This document shows, one piece after another, positions 53,102-64,000 of a stretch of DNA of 64,000 bases (position 1 is its first letter; each line of letters opens with the position of its first letter). The notes beneath the pieces are model-generated. The model made no database searches and was not told where the DNA came from. It saw only the letters and a program-made list of their open reading frames with translations. The translations under genes and the position numbers were made by a program. The DNA is from Omphalotus guepiniiformis. Its lineage: Eukaryota; Basidiomycota; Agaricomycetes; Agaricales; Omphalotaceae. The stretch spans positions 682,001 through 746,000 of the forward strand of contig JAQOOI010000062.1 of assembly GCA_028554645.1 (NCBI GenBank), in the 5' to 3' direction.

Positions 53102-54687
53102 ATGCTTATGCTTATCTCGCTTTCGATTTTAGGTGCCAGTCTTGCGTGCCAAGTTGTCGCTCGCCCAGCATCTTACGCTGTTTGGGCTGCAGAATCGGCC
53201 ATTGCTAGAGGTCAAGGAAATGGACTGTCCAGTGGTGTTCCTATAGTCTCTTATGAACACGGAGAATTGCAGTGGGGGCTCAGACTACTCTACGAGCGCA
53301 CTGGAAATGAGTCGTACTTTGACTACATCAAGGCAGGCGCGGAAAACGTTGTGTTTGATAATGGAACTGTGCATGGATCTTACACGCAAGTCGAGTTTGT
53401 GTCATGATTGGTATGATTTTGTTGCTAAAAGATATATAGGTTGACGGATTATGTTCTGGACCCGCTGAGGTTAGTCCCACATCCTACGTTCGCTGGTATC
53501 GCTGATAAATATTCTTTCAGAACGGGACCTACATTCTTGTACTTGTACGTGTCTTCTGCAGTGTATAGTCCAGGGGAGCTCGCATATATCTAATCTGCTT
53601 CTAGGTTCAACAAAACGGGGGAGGCAAAATGGAAAACAGCTGCTGACACCTTCCGTGCACAACTCAACTCTCACCCTCGCACTGCTGAAGGCCAATTTTG
53701 GCACAAACTGAGATACCCCAACCAAGGTGAGAAAAACCTATGTGCTTTCTGTCTCGATGTTGATAAAATGTAGGCTGGCTCGATGGCATTTACATGGGCG
53801 AAATCTTCTACGCACAATATACGCACGACATTCAGCCAGAAAACACTACGGCTTGGGATGACATTACTGAGCAATTAGATTTGATGTTCCAAAACACAAG
53901 ACAGAATTCTACAGCTCCGAATAACACACATCTCATGTATCATGGATATGACTTCTCTCATCAAGCGGTTTGGGCATCGGCTGACAGAGGTCATTCTCCT
54001 GAGGTGTGGGATCGTGCATTAGGTATCACGCGCATTCTTGCATATCTGGTTACTTCGTGCCTAATCCTTTGTCTTGCGTAAACAGGATGGTACATGATGG
54101 CACTCGTCGACATCCTAGAAATAATCCCTGAATCGAATCCGGGCCATGCGAAGATCCTGACAATACTCCAAACGCTGACACCCCATGTACGCGATGCTGC
54201 AGATGCGATTAGCGGTGTATGGTGGTTGGTTATTACCCAGCCTGGCCGAGCAAGGAATTACTTTGAGAGTAGTGGCTCGGCTATGTTTGTTTATTCTCTG
54301 TTGAAGGCGGTTCGGCTTGGTTATGTGTCGGATCTTGATGGAAGTATTGTTACTGCTGCGCGAAAGGCGTATGGATATATGATCAATAACTGGGTGATAC
54401 CGAATGATGATGGTACCATGAGCTGGAACAATACAGTAGTCGTGCGTATCTTCTTTCATTATCATGGTCTTCGGTCTTGTATTGAATCAATGGCACTAGG
54501 TCGGAAGTTTGGATCAGGCTGGAGACTTTGATGTATGTTGTTCTGCTGCTGCTGCTATTGAGTGAACGAGTTTCTAACGATCTGTTTTACTTCTATGTAG
54601 TACTATGTCAGTGAACCGGTTGATCTCAATGATTTGAAGGGACTGGCAGCATTCCTGCTGGCGAGTCTCGAGATTGAGACGTTGTAG
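53102..54687 (+). CDS. GH105 unsaturated rhamnogalacturonyl hydrolase, secreted
   Basis: Begins MLMLISLSILGASLACQVVA, a signal peptide. Several exons give a protein of about 390 residues with an (alpha/alpha)6-barrel signature: YEHGELQWGLRLLYERTGN, AEGQFWHKLRYPNQGWLDGI with YMGEIFYAQY (the aspartate of LDGIYMG is at the catalytic position), LMYHGYDFSHQAVWA, and GHSPEVWDRALGW/YMMALVDILE. Enzymes of this family remove the unsaturated galacturonate left by rhamnogalacturonan or pectate lyases. The protein ends LAAFLLASLEIETL at 54687. The first ATG was used; upstream sequence is out of frame or non-ATG. A GH92 gene follows in the same direction. Confidence 0.9.
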
Positions 54688-55140
54688 ATACTCCTTGCTG
54701 TGTAGGCAGTATTGTCCTGGAGGCTGGGAATGTTGTAGCTTGAAGTTAAAGCAAGGATTACCTACATCGAGAGTTGAAATGAGTGCAGCAGTGGATTTCA
54801 CGAGTTTCTCGTATCCGGCCCAGCTAGGACTGACTACATTGAACAATAAACGCTTCTGCTACTACCTGAACTTCTGAAGCAGGTGTTCATCGAATACTAC
54901 TACCTTCTAGATCACTACTTAGTTCATTCAACTGGTACACACGTTTGTTACCTTGAGATGCATCATGATGTCCGTCTCATCCGTCTCACATGTATTTTCC
55001 CGCAGGTTCGCTGATTTCGTTATACCTCCACCTGCCGAGATGTCAAACAGTAAAACCTCATGATCTTGTTCCTATAAGAACATGTCCCAAGAGCCTGATA
55101 AATGTGCCTAATATTGGCAGAATTGATCCCTCATTTCCCT
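54688..55140. other. Intergenic region between GH105 and GH92
   Basis: Some 450 bases containing the GH105 3' end and the GH92 promoter. The open frame at 54990-55238 overlaps the GH92 start in another frame and is probably not coding. Nothing else was seen. Confidence 0.4.
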
Positions 55141-58100
55141 ATGATGAAAGGGAACTCTTCTTGGACGACATGTCGGTCGTTGTTGATTACGGCGACCGGA
55201 CTTTTGGTGTTATCTTCACAAGCACAGGCTGCAAGTAATCTTACGTCTTTGGTCAATCTTTTCATTGGTACAGCATCCGGTGCTAATGGTGGTAGTGGAG
55301 GGAATGCCTTCCCTGGTGCGTCCTATCCGAACTCAGTTCATTTGAACTGGTAGACTAACAAAGATGCTACTTTGACAGGTGCTGCAGTTCCTCATGCCAT
55401 GGCGAAGGTCTGCATCTCGAGTCCCCCCAATTAGACCGCTCTAATTGAGAACAAACAGGTTGGTATAGATGTTAGTACAGCGCCGAGACAGGCTGGCTAC
55501 ATATCCGACAATTCTTCAATCACCGGAATCTCTTTAATGCATGATGAAGGAACCGGAGGAAATACTAACGGAGGATATGGAATATTCCCGCTATTTCCTC
55601 TTGTTAATTGTACCTTCACGTCGTGTCCTGTGGGCATCGGTGCTCGAGCTGCTCTACGTGCTGCGGGTGCAGATGGTGAGCTTTGTACAGTCACCGTCAG
55701 TGACGCGTAATTCATACCAGAAAGCACTCATTACTTTTACTCTGGGTATTATTACATAGCTGCCACCCCCGGATATTTTACGACCACGTTCACGAATAAC
55801 ATCAAGATCGAGACTACATCGACCAGACGCGCAGGACTCATCCGATTCACGTATCCTGAAGATTCTGAAACGAATTACGTAGTGGTCGATCTCACAAATG
55901 ATTTACAGCGCTCCTTCGAGGGAGGCTCTATTTCCATCGCCTCAGATGGTCGTACTCAACTTGGCGGGACGTTTCTGCAGGTACGCCTTGACGGGACCCG
56001 GTACCGAACCTGACTAACTTTGTAACTTGCGTAGAGCTACGGCCCAAGTAACTACACCGTTTATGCTTGCTATGATTTTACTCCTCCCTCGTCGCTTGCT
56101 CCCCAGCCGATAACGTCCTTCGGGACATACCAATCCGTGAACAGTTCTTCTCCAACTGTCCTCAATATCACCACGTCCACTACCGCGCTGTCATTCCCTT
56201 TCACATCGTCGGTATCGCGAATCCAGGCTGGGGGGCTTCTCGAGTTTAATTCAAGCACTGTTGTCGCACGTTTTGGTGTATCTTTCATTAGCTCGGATCA
56301 GGCTTGTGCGAATGCAGAGGAAGAAATTGCTGACTGGGACTGGGATGGCGTTATGGAAGCCTCTAGGAACAAGTGGGAGGATGTCCTAGAAAGGGTGATT
56401 GTTGATACAGAAAGAGAGGATCCGACGGTGGTAGAGTTATTGTACTCAACGGTTCGTTCAGTTTTTCTTGATAGCAGCAGATGCACTGATTAAGTTTTTT
56501 TTTTTCCCTTTCCAGCTTTATCGCGCTTCACTCGTTCCCGCAAATCTTACAGACGAAAACCCTTACTGGCAATCCCCTTACCCTTTCTTCGACGCGATGT
56601 TCTGGTGAGCTTTTTCATAATGCTAACCTACGGCTCAGTGTACTCAAATTTCGTAGCTCTTGGGACACTTTTCGAACTGTGCATCCTCTGTTGTCACTAA
56701 CATCACCTCGCGAATGGGCAGGTATTGTCAACGCGTATATTGATGGCTGGAGAAATACAGGCGCGTTGTCAGTGAACACCTCATAAGTGGCGCAGAACTG
56801 ACGTGAATCCGTCCTCTATGTTCAGGTTATATCCCTGAATGTCGGGCCAACACTAAAGCGTATGTCCTGTGACGTCCTAAAAGTGAGCGATAGTGCGTAA
56901 CCTACAGTTTGCAGGGGTTATGTCCAAGGTGGTAGCGATGGCATGCCTATTCTAGGCGACTTTGCTGTCAAATATGGATCCCGTGCACAAGATTTGGGTG
57001 TACCCACAGATGACTTATACCAAGCGCTGGTAGACACCGCAGAGAATACGGTCTGCTTAGTCTTCTGTGTATCTCCTTCACTCGCCGCTCATCATTCTTT
57101 CGCTTGCAGCCACCTAATTGGTATACAGGTGAGTGTCGTTTAGAACTTCACCTTTTCGAACTACTGATATCTCCCAGTGGGCCGACAGAATACCGCCTGG
57201 AAGACATTTGGCTACATCCCTACAGATTGGGTAGACCCTTCAGGAAGTACTGGATTGCCCACAAGGGAGGCATCGAGAGCTTACGAAGTATGTTCGTCCG
57301 TTCTTCTAGTCCCGGTCTTCGTATCTCTCCAGCTGATTACTCTCTTACTTCATCTTCTTAAAGTATGCACTTGGTGACTTTGCTGTCCGCCAAGCTGCTC
57401 TCGCATTAGGCAAATCCTCTGCAGATGTGTCCTTGTATGCGAATCGTTCGATGAATTTTGTCAACATGTGGGATCCAAACGTGACAAGCGATGGGTTTAG
57501 TGGTTTTGCTCAGAGGAGATACCCGGTGCGTGTTTAATGCATTCATCTCAAAACAACCCCCTGATGGTGGGCCACCCTTGTCTGACACAGAATGGCACGT
57601 TTGCATTTACCTCTCCGGATGCATGCTCGCCAGTAGACCCAGTCAGTCATTCATGTGCAAGAGGAGATGATAACGATACAGGTTTCTACGAATGTATGGT
57701 TTCAGTACATATTCAATACCATAACAGTTGCTAACTAAAGTCAATCGTGACAGCGTCTTCTTGGGAAATGAGTTTCTTTGCCCCACATTCAATTGCTACT
57801 CTTGTGAAGCTGATGGGGGGAAACACGACATTCATCAACAGGGTGTGAGTATATCCGGTCGCTCAGGTTTAGCTTCATTGATTTTTACCTCGACTTCAGA
57901 AACAACTACTTTTCCAAGGGCTATTTCACAGCAGGGAATGAACCTTCCTTTGCGATCCCATGGATATATCACTACGCCGGCCGGCCAGATCTTTCAGCTT
58001 TACGAGTCCGGAATGTCGTGTACACCGACTTCAGTACACAAATATCTGGGTACGTCTATTCTTCATGATCATTGTCGTCACACTTGCTATAACTGAGTGA

Positions 58101-58514
58101 CAATAAAGCATTCCAGGGAATGATGATTCAGGAGCAATGGCAGCTCTGTTAACCTTCCATCTCCTCGGACTCTATCCCGTCCCATCTTCGACTCAACTTC
58201 TCATTGGGTCCCCCTTCGTCTCGTCTTACGTTCTTACCAACGACCTTCTCGGTACCTCAACCAAGTTCACTGTGACGAATTTCGATAACTCAACTCTAAG
58301 TGCGACACCTCCGAGTGGGAGCAGGCTGTATGTCAAATCCATTACAATCAATGGCGTGACGAGCCCGAGTCTTTGCACAATCGGTTTTAATGATGTCGTA
58401 GGCGGTGGGGAGGTCGTCATCGAGATGGACGGAGATGCAGATGCAGCGAGTCAACGAGGATGTGGAAGTGCAGGACTCCCAGACTCTCTGGAGACTGGCG
58501 GTTTCGCGGCTTAA
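55141..58514 (+). CDS. GH92 exo-alpha-mannosidase, secreted
   Basis: The start MMKGNSSWTTCRSLLITATG at 55141 gives a signal peptide cleaved near SSQAQA. About 13 exons follow, with small 50-70 nt introns. Hallmarks of GH92 are the N-terminal beta-sandwich (NLTSLVNLFIGTASGANGGS, GGNAFPGA, AVPHAMAKVGIDV) and the catalytic (alpha/alpha)6 barrel with FDAMFCSWDTFRTVHPLLSL, WRNTGYIPECRAN and YVQGGSDGMPILGDF. It also has AGNEPSFAIPWIYHYAGRPD, GNDDSGAMAALLTFHLLGLY and a C-terminal SITINGV sheet. These calcium-dependent enzymes trim alpha-linked mannose from N-glycans or yeast mannan. Length and motif order are those of intact fungal members. It is adjacent to GH105 on the same strand, but co-regulation is not shown. 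Confidence 0.92.
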
Positions 58515-58646
58515 CATCATGACCAATGCGAAAGAGTAAATGTGCTTGTATTAGATAGTACTCGACGTATCATATGTGTGCATGTGTATATGCCGCGAAG
58601 ATGTGTCCCAACACGTTATCATAAATTTATTGCCATCCTGTTATAA

Positions 58647-61395
58647 TCACTCGCCCGTCTTGGGCTTCGCGCCACCTTTACGATGTTCTGGGACTTCAGC
58701 GTCTTTGGGCTCCGTCTTGTCAGCCGCTTCTCCAATATAGGCGGGAAACCTAGATAAATTTGAAGCCTCAATTGGACATGTTCAAGCAACAGTATGCAAA
58801 GGAATTACCCACCTAGGGACACCATCTCTGGTGAGCTCCTGGAACCTATACACAATGATGGAACCTATCTTGGGTGGGTTCTTTCGCTGCTTGTCCGACA
58901 AACCAGTGCCGACGTCAAATGTCTGAATCATCACGGTCATATCAGTCCACAGGCCGGATACGAGCGAGGTACACTCAAGAACACTGACCTTTCCGGAAGC
59001 CATTTTACATTTAAGCGCCCCAGTGACACCCTGATTCCGACCTTTACCTGGTTTATAGCCAGTGACCAAGGCCTCAGCATCATAGAATGACTGTTGTACG
59101 GTTGTACGGTTAATGCATGGTGACCTGTAGTTGTTCAGGGACTGACCTTAATCTTCAAAAGCGTTGACGAACGATGTCCTTCATACTGCCTGCAAATAGA
59201 TGCATTAACGCGATGATACTCGCAGGAGAACCAAAAGCGCGTACGACTGGGGTTTTCTCAGCATCAAACCTTCACCCCCCAAGCTCTCAACCTCCTTCAA
59301 CTTATCCAACACGTGTTGTTTGTTCTTAGCCTTCTCTTGTTCAACCACGACTACCTTGTCAGACGCATGTGATCCACCTTCACCAAATAGCTCATCCAAC
59401 AAAGACATCCGCTTCTCAAAGGGTTCTGTACCGCTTGAGGGGATATCGAAAACCTGCGGTAAATTGATATTTGTAACTATGTAGTTGAGAAAGGAGTGTG
59501 ATAGAAAAAACATACATGAAAATTGATGCCCTTCCAGTGTGGCGAGTTTATCGTCTTGACGATTGAAACAGTTGACTGGAACTCGCCACGTCCGCCGAAA
59601 AGCTCGCCGTCTAATGTCACATTCTTCGGCAGTTCTGAGCAGATAGGCAAACTTGTCAGTACACCATCTGAGTTGAATTAAAATAACGCACTGTCCAAAA
59701 ACCATTGAGGAGGCGTGAACGGGTTTCCCAAGCGGCTGTACATGCGTTTTCCATCATAGTACGTCCTAAATTCTCATGAGAAAGCAGAAAGAATTCAAGG
59801 GGAATTCAAGGAACCGACCTGACACCATCTAACTTCTCCGAGATCCACCAGCCGGTTGGGTCAGGTCCCTTATCCACGTCCCAGCTATTTGCCAACAGGA
59901 CAGAGACCTGTACCTTGCTATTATCATCGCCATCGCCTTTCCTAGCTTTCTTGCTCGGCTTGGAGTCGTCGTCATCGTCGTCATCACCCTTTTTGCGCTT
60001 CCCTTTACCTTTTGACGCTTTGGGAGCGGGACCGTCAGGGTTTTTGAGTTTGATTCGAGCATCCTCGTACTTGTCTCCTAGGAGCGATTTGAGGTGTTTG
60101 CAAGTGCGAGCGTTGACGGGCGCCGATGACTAGACCAGGAATTGAATCTTCAGCGGGAACAGGGATAAATGCTAGCCTACCTGATTCCTCCAAGCGGGAC
60201 AAGTGCTAAATATATGACATGAATATAAGGGCACAGGATGCACGTCAGGGGTAGCTTACCAATAGTAGTGATCAAATGTTCGCTTGACCTTGTAGACAGA
60301 AGAACTGCAGATCTTATTAGTGGCCTGGCGTGAGGGAACAATTGACGTTACTGTACCTGGTCAGCGAATTGACCTCGGTATCCTCGCCATCCTTGAGATA
60401 AACTTTAGGCTTAATGCCGTTGATCTCAGCCAGTTCATCGTCGTTGTCATTCCCATTACTAGGTGATTCATTTCCGTCCGGCTTTTCGTCCCCTTCGTCC
60501 CCTTCGTCCTCTTCGCCTTCGTCCTCTGTGACCTCCTGCATTTCTTCATCTTCATCCTCTTTTGCCCTTTTGATTCCGGCGGTAGGGCGCGGCGGGGGAC
60601 TATCTTTGGACGGCGGAGGTTGCGACGCGGATGCACCTTTCTTGGATTTTGATGCAGGTTTACCTCGTGAGGCAGGTTTCTTAGAGGTAGCAGGTTGCTC
60701 TTCCTCAATCTCCTCCTCCTCGGCCTTCCCACCTGTTTTCCGAGTACTGGTAGGTTTACTCTTTGGTTTACCCCTCGAAGTAGGCTTCCCTTTCTGGTTT
60801 TCATCTCTGTCTTCATCTGCATTCTCACCCTCATCGTCTTCCTCTCTCTTACGCTTCGCAGGCTTTCTCGGCTTCGGTGCACCCTTAGGCGGTGGCCCGT
60901 CGGGATTCTTCAGCTTCAAGCGTTCCGCTTCATACTTTTCCCCAAGGACCGATTGTAAGTGCTTGCAGGAACGAGCGTTCACAGGTACAGCTTTCTAAAT
61001 AGATAAAGCAGTTAGCTATACACCAGCAGTGAATTAAGAAGGGTTACACTAACCTGGTTTCTCCAAGCCTTACATAAGAAGACAGTTCGACGATTGAGAA
61101 CGACAGCAAATTGAGTTCTTCAAATTGAACATACCGGGCATGTGCTATGCAAGTACACAATTAGGATCAAGATACGCCTAATCCTGGAGCAAGAGCCTCA
61201 CCAGAAATAGTGGTCAGCAGTTCTTTTGACCTTGTACTCGGAGTTGCTAAGTAGAGAACTTGTATGAGAATAGTGCGCGAAGGTCAGGGGGGTTCGATAT
61301 ATCAACCTTGTCTGTGACTTTGCCGTCCTTTCCTCGCCATCGGCCAGAACAACATTTGGCTTGACCCCATTAATCTCTGCCAGCTCATCAGACAT
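58647..61395 (-). CDS. ATP-dependent DNA ligase with duplicated SWIM zinc fingers
   Basis: Minus-strand gene of many small exons from MSDELAEINGVKPNVVLADG (61395) to KGGAKPKTGE (58647). Two copies of one unit come first: DELAEINGVKP... YKVKRTADHYFCTCPAWRNQ... NARSCKHL, and DELAEINGIKP... YKVKRTFDHYYCTCPAWRNQ... NARTCKHL. Each has the C-x-C...C-x-H zinc pattern of SWIM domains. A long Lys/Glu/Pro-rich linker separates them. The rest is an ATP ligase: motif I EKLDGVR near 59845, LDGELFGGRGEF, motif IV GGEGLMLRKP near 59270, motif V LLKIK, then the OB fold with VTGYKPGKGRNQGVTGAL. The catalytic domain resembles small viral/bacterial-type ligases rather than fungal Lig1 or Lig4. One SWIM copy is split by a 10-nt microexon. 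A DNA repair role is inferred. Confidence 0.85.
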
Positions 61396-61780
61396 TATGC
61401 TAGTGATGAAGGAAACAATTAGTTGTGGGTAAATCAGGAGCGCATTCAAGTTTAAATGAACTCAGATAAGCGCTAGCGCCGGCACTTGTGGGCGCGATGA
61501 GTCACGCGCCTATGACTCACCAACTTATATTGAGTGCGCAATGCTAAGTCCTACTCAAATGCTGTCTGTGGGCGACATGATTAAAATGCATTTTCATCCG
61601 CATAGCATACAGGAATACAGATATTAAGTACATAATATATATATATGCAAGACAATTGACTGCACAGGTAGTTGCGGCTGTTAAACGAATTGCTGTCTGG
61701 TTGCTGTCAAATTTCGACCCAACAACCATTGGAACTGGATATCGAGGCGTAAAGCAACAAAATACCCTCCTAGTCTAAAT
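61396..61780. other. Intergenic region upstream of the ligase
   Basis: About 385 bases. It includes the promoter of the ligase gene and the 3' flank of the small hydrophilic protein gene; a TATATATATATA run lies at about 61635-61646. No gene is present. Confidence 0.4.
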
Positions 61781-62188
61781 TCATTTGCGATTGAGCTCAG
61801 CTTCCTTAGCTCTCAACTCGTCCCTACTCTATGAAACCAACTATGTCAGAGAGAAACATCGGCACCGACAATACGGGACTCACCAAAACCTGTTGTTTCC
61901 CAATGTTGTCTCTGACATGTTGATCAGGGATATATGGGTCTCGGGCATGATGCGCCGCCATTGCATCGTTATGCCTTAAGCCTGTCCCTGCTCCCGAGGG
62001 CTGAAGATCAGCAGGATCGTTTGTTTTCTAAACATTATTGTCAGCATCCTGACATGCACTTCCTGTGGCGAAATGTGGTTACTCACAGCAGGATGAGGCT
62101 GAATAGAGAAGCTAGGCTCTGGGTTCGTATTGCCAGTGCCATCGTTACGGGTGATTTTGGCTTTCACCTTGTCGACAAGATTAGACAT
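61781..62188 (-). CDS. Small hydrophilic protein of unknown function
   Basis: Minus-strand gene starting MSNLVDKVKAKITRNDGTGN at 62188, with two introns. Deduced parts are NTNPEPSFSIQPHPA, then NDPADLQPSGAGTGLRHNDA and MAAHHARDPYIPDQHVRDN, ending in a short helix (KEAELNRK). The product of roughly 100 residues has no signal peptide, membrane segment or cysteine. Its composition (D, N, G, H, P, charged) is that of a disordered, perhaps stress-related, protein. The strong TATA box upstream fits an inducible or abundant transcript. I know no function for it. Confidence 0.65.
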
Positions 62189-62240
62189 GATTGAAGAAAG
62201 TATTGAGTGGGTAATAAAGGAATTTGAGTGAAGTTCGACT

Positions 62241-62250
62241 CCTTTATATA
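62241..62250 (-). promoter_or_regulatory. TATA box of the small hydrophilic protein gene
   Basis: On the minus strand TATATAAAGG lies about 55-60 bases before the ATG at 62188, an excellent match in sequence and spacing. Confidence 0.6.
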
Positions 62251-62577
62251 CTTTGAAGAGTACAATGACGTCTGACTCAACCACCAACTGCGCTGCTGCG
62301 GGGCAGCCACTCCTCTGTGATGACATCATTCATTATGTGCCTTATTAGCTCCTTCAAGATTTCTGGTGCTACTTACACTGCAGTACTCAGAATACAGGGT
62401 TGATAGATCTTACTGATTAATGATTAAAATCTCTTGCAAAACGGGCGCTGGCAGTCATGAGATCTGAACATTTTAGTTGAGGATGATCATATACATGACA
62501 TAAAAACCTAGGTTGCAAGTAGGACGAGCATGCGGCATTGAAATGCGTGGGTAGAGAAGGTAAGAGAGGTCGATAGT
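62251..62577. other. Intergenic region between the small protein gene and eL31
   Basis: About 330 bases of promoter and 3' flank. Nothing further was seen. Confidence 0.4.
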
Positions 62578-63204
62578 TTACTCTGCATCCACAACGACTG
62601 TTTGGAGACCCTAAAGAATGACGAAAAAGAATTCAGAAACGCAACAACAATAAGTGAATATTGCTCCTCACCTTGAACGATGTGACAGGTACGTGCGAAG
62701 CGTATGTGAAGAGCCTCTCCTTTGCACTCTCGTCGTCATTTCGCTTCCCTAATGGTACAGAGATCAATCAGTCTTTACAACTTCAAATACTGCACCACTC
62801 TAGAAACTCCGCTCGAGCTTCACACGTAGACGGTGAGGGACCGTCTTGATACCCTGGGCCCAAAGCGCCTGGTTAAGTTTCGGGTCCAGCCTAACATCGG
62901 CAGTACCCATCGCCTTCTGTGCAAATTCCACTACTGATTTCACAGCCCAAGGAGCCCGCTTTTTGAAAGATCGACCATGCACACGTTTGTGCAAGTGGAT
63001 AGTGTATTCCCGAGTAACGACGTCTTGGAGAGCTGAGCGGGTCTTGCCGCCGGTCTGAAAGATACATTTTCATCAAGTCAGCGAGTACTCTTGAGCATTA
63101 TTCTGAAGTCAGAAAGACCTTTTTGGTAGGTGCGGGTGCCTGCAGAATTGCCATTGAGATCAGACGATAATCTGGGAAGGTTCAACACTGATGAAACATA
63201 CCAT
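62578..63204 (-). CDS. RPL31: 60S ribosomal protein eL31
   Basis: Minus-strand gene. Exon 1 is only the ATG (63202-63204), exon 2 is a short APAPTKK exon, then [60 protein letters not shown] and [20 protein letters not shown]. After one more intron the C-terminus is [20 protein letters not shown] and TVVVDAE. This is the full eL31, which lies at the rim of the peptide exit tunnel and contacts nascent-chain factors. The start was chosen because the intron right after ATG joins in frame to APAPTKK, matching the usual N-terminus. Confidence 0.95.
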
Positions 63205-63802
63205 TGAGTCTTGAGGAAGTGTCGACGCCGGAAGGTACGAGGAGAAACTAGATGCTTTGTTTGGCACCAATCCGTTGTGTAAATAAGATAAAGTTTGTAG
63301 TGGCTTGCATCGTTGTGACGGAACTTGAAGCGGACTCTCATGCGGACAGCGCCGCGCGGCACAGGGCCATTACTAACTCTCAATTACACATGATCTGCTT
63401 TCACTTACTACCGTCAGATTCATCACCCGGGTGACAGAGTACTTCACAAAAAACTTTCGAAAACCGAGTATGTACCTCAGCTGAAACTTAATGCATTCAC
63501 CTTGGAATTCGTTCACCTTGGATTCGTGTAAGTAGTGCAAGTCATTTCGTCAAGCTGGGGTATTTTTTCCATGGTCGTGCAAGTGATACCATTCATATTC
63601 ATCTACATCAAGGTACAAGCAGGTCCACACAATTGGGACCCTGAGACAAATGACCGGTGACCGTTGGCGGTGAATTGCAAAAAAAGGTCAACGACAAAGG
63701 GAAGCCTTTTAATGAGCGAGCTTCTTCCTCTGCCAAGATTTCTCAGATTCCTCTGAACTACTAAGAGCCCTTTCTGTCTCCCACCCACCGAGTCACTTCA
63801 AG
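63205..63802. other. Divergent promoter region, eL31/CFEM gene
   Basis: About 600 bases between eL31 (minus) and the CFEM gene (plus). It contains pyrimidine-rich leader sequence before the CFEM start (63720-63800). No other feature was seen. Confidence 0.4.
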
Positions 63803-64000
63803 ATGCGTTTCTCCACTGTCATTGTGCCCATTGCTTTGTTTGCTTCTGCCTCCGCAACCTCGCTCCTTCGTCGCCAGTCCCTACCAAGTACGAACATACA
63901 CCATCATTGAGCAAGTTCTGTACACTGATATCATCACACAGCTTGCGCTCTGCCCTGTATCGCCAGTGCTGACTTCGGAAGCTGCAGCTCCACCGACGAT
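63803..64000 (+). CDS. CFEM-domain secreted protein, N-terminal part
   Basis: The gene runs off the right edge. MRFSTVIVPIALFASASATS is a signal peptide. After a 53-nt intron the sequence continues CALPCIASADFGSCSSTDD, where the PxCALPCI...GSC...TD pattern is the start of a CFEM eight-cysteine domain. CFEM proteins are surface or secreted, often GPI-anchored, and some bind heme for iron uptake. Whether this one has a GPI signal lies beyond the window. Confidence 0.8.

Noticed and set aside
60414..60998. A 194-codon Ser/Phe/Gly-rich plus-strand frame
   Set aside because: It is the reverse of the Lys/Glu/Pro-rich linker of the ligase; its composition is a by-product.
1..64000. CRISPR arrays, bacterial operons or a secondary-metabolite cluster
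   Set aside because: No regularly spaced repeats are present. Genes are intron-rich and eukaryotic, and there is no polyketide, peptide or terpene synthase core gene in the window.

Overview
This window is nuclear DNA of a basidiomycete, almost certainly an Agaricomycete (mushroom-forming fungus). The genes are split by many 45-70 nt introns. The protein families are typical of that group: multi-exon P450, short tyrosinase, GH92 and GH105 carbohydrate enzymes, GT90, membrane-anchored WD40 proteins, F-box proteins and CFEM. Transposable elements fill the first 12 kb.

Region 1 (1-6.4 kb) is the 3' part of a Ty3/gypsy retrotransposon. Its integrase C-terminus ends at 399 and its 3' LTR lies at 5044-5330. 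Between them is about 4.6 kb that holds two intron-containing genes on the opposite strand, one of them with six cysteines in a zinc-cluster-like spacing. A degraded AT-rich stretch and a copia reverse-transcriptase scrap follow.

Region 2 (6.4-12.1 kb) is a giant palindrome: two 2,333-bp arms, nearly identical and without indels, separated by a 996-bp spacer. Each arm carries a broken tyrosinase exon 2-3 fragment flanked by its own shorter inverted repeat. The arm DNA around the fragment contains no CpG over about 1 kb, which marks it as old methylation-decayed repeat.

Region 3 (12.2-15.6 kb) holds the 3' half of a tyrosinase gene that begins exactly at an intron acceptor beside the palindrome, then a complete secreted short tyrosinase. 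The palindrome could yield a hairpin RNA matching tyrosinase genes in trans; this is inference.

Region 4 (16-64 kb) is ordinary gene-dense chromosome. In order it holds a P450, a TRIC-like membrane protein, an intron-bearing tRNA-Asp, a carboxymuconolactone decarboxylase/alpha-beta hydrolase fusion, a large EF-hand/coiled-coil protein and a GT90. Next come a GW-rich coiled-coil protein, Mo25/HymA, a 3-carboxymuconate-cyclase-like lactonase, an F-box protein, a BBE-type FAD oxidase and a membrane WD40 protein. The last stretch has a synaptobrevin, a small membrane protein, ribosomal eL24, Gna1, GH105, GH92, an ATP-dependent DNA ligase with duplicated SWIM fingers, a small hydrophilic protein, ribosomal eL31 and the start of a CFEM protein. 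Housekeeping genes are interspersed with secreted or catabolic ones. No biosynthetic cluster is evident, although two beta-ketoadipate-type activities and two plant-wall/glycan hydrolases occur close together.

Exon borders were read by eye from GT-AG signals and reading-frame continuity. Spans are reliable mainly at starts and stops, and internal exons are approximate where stated.
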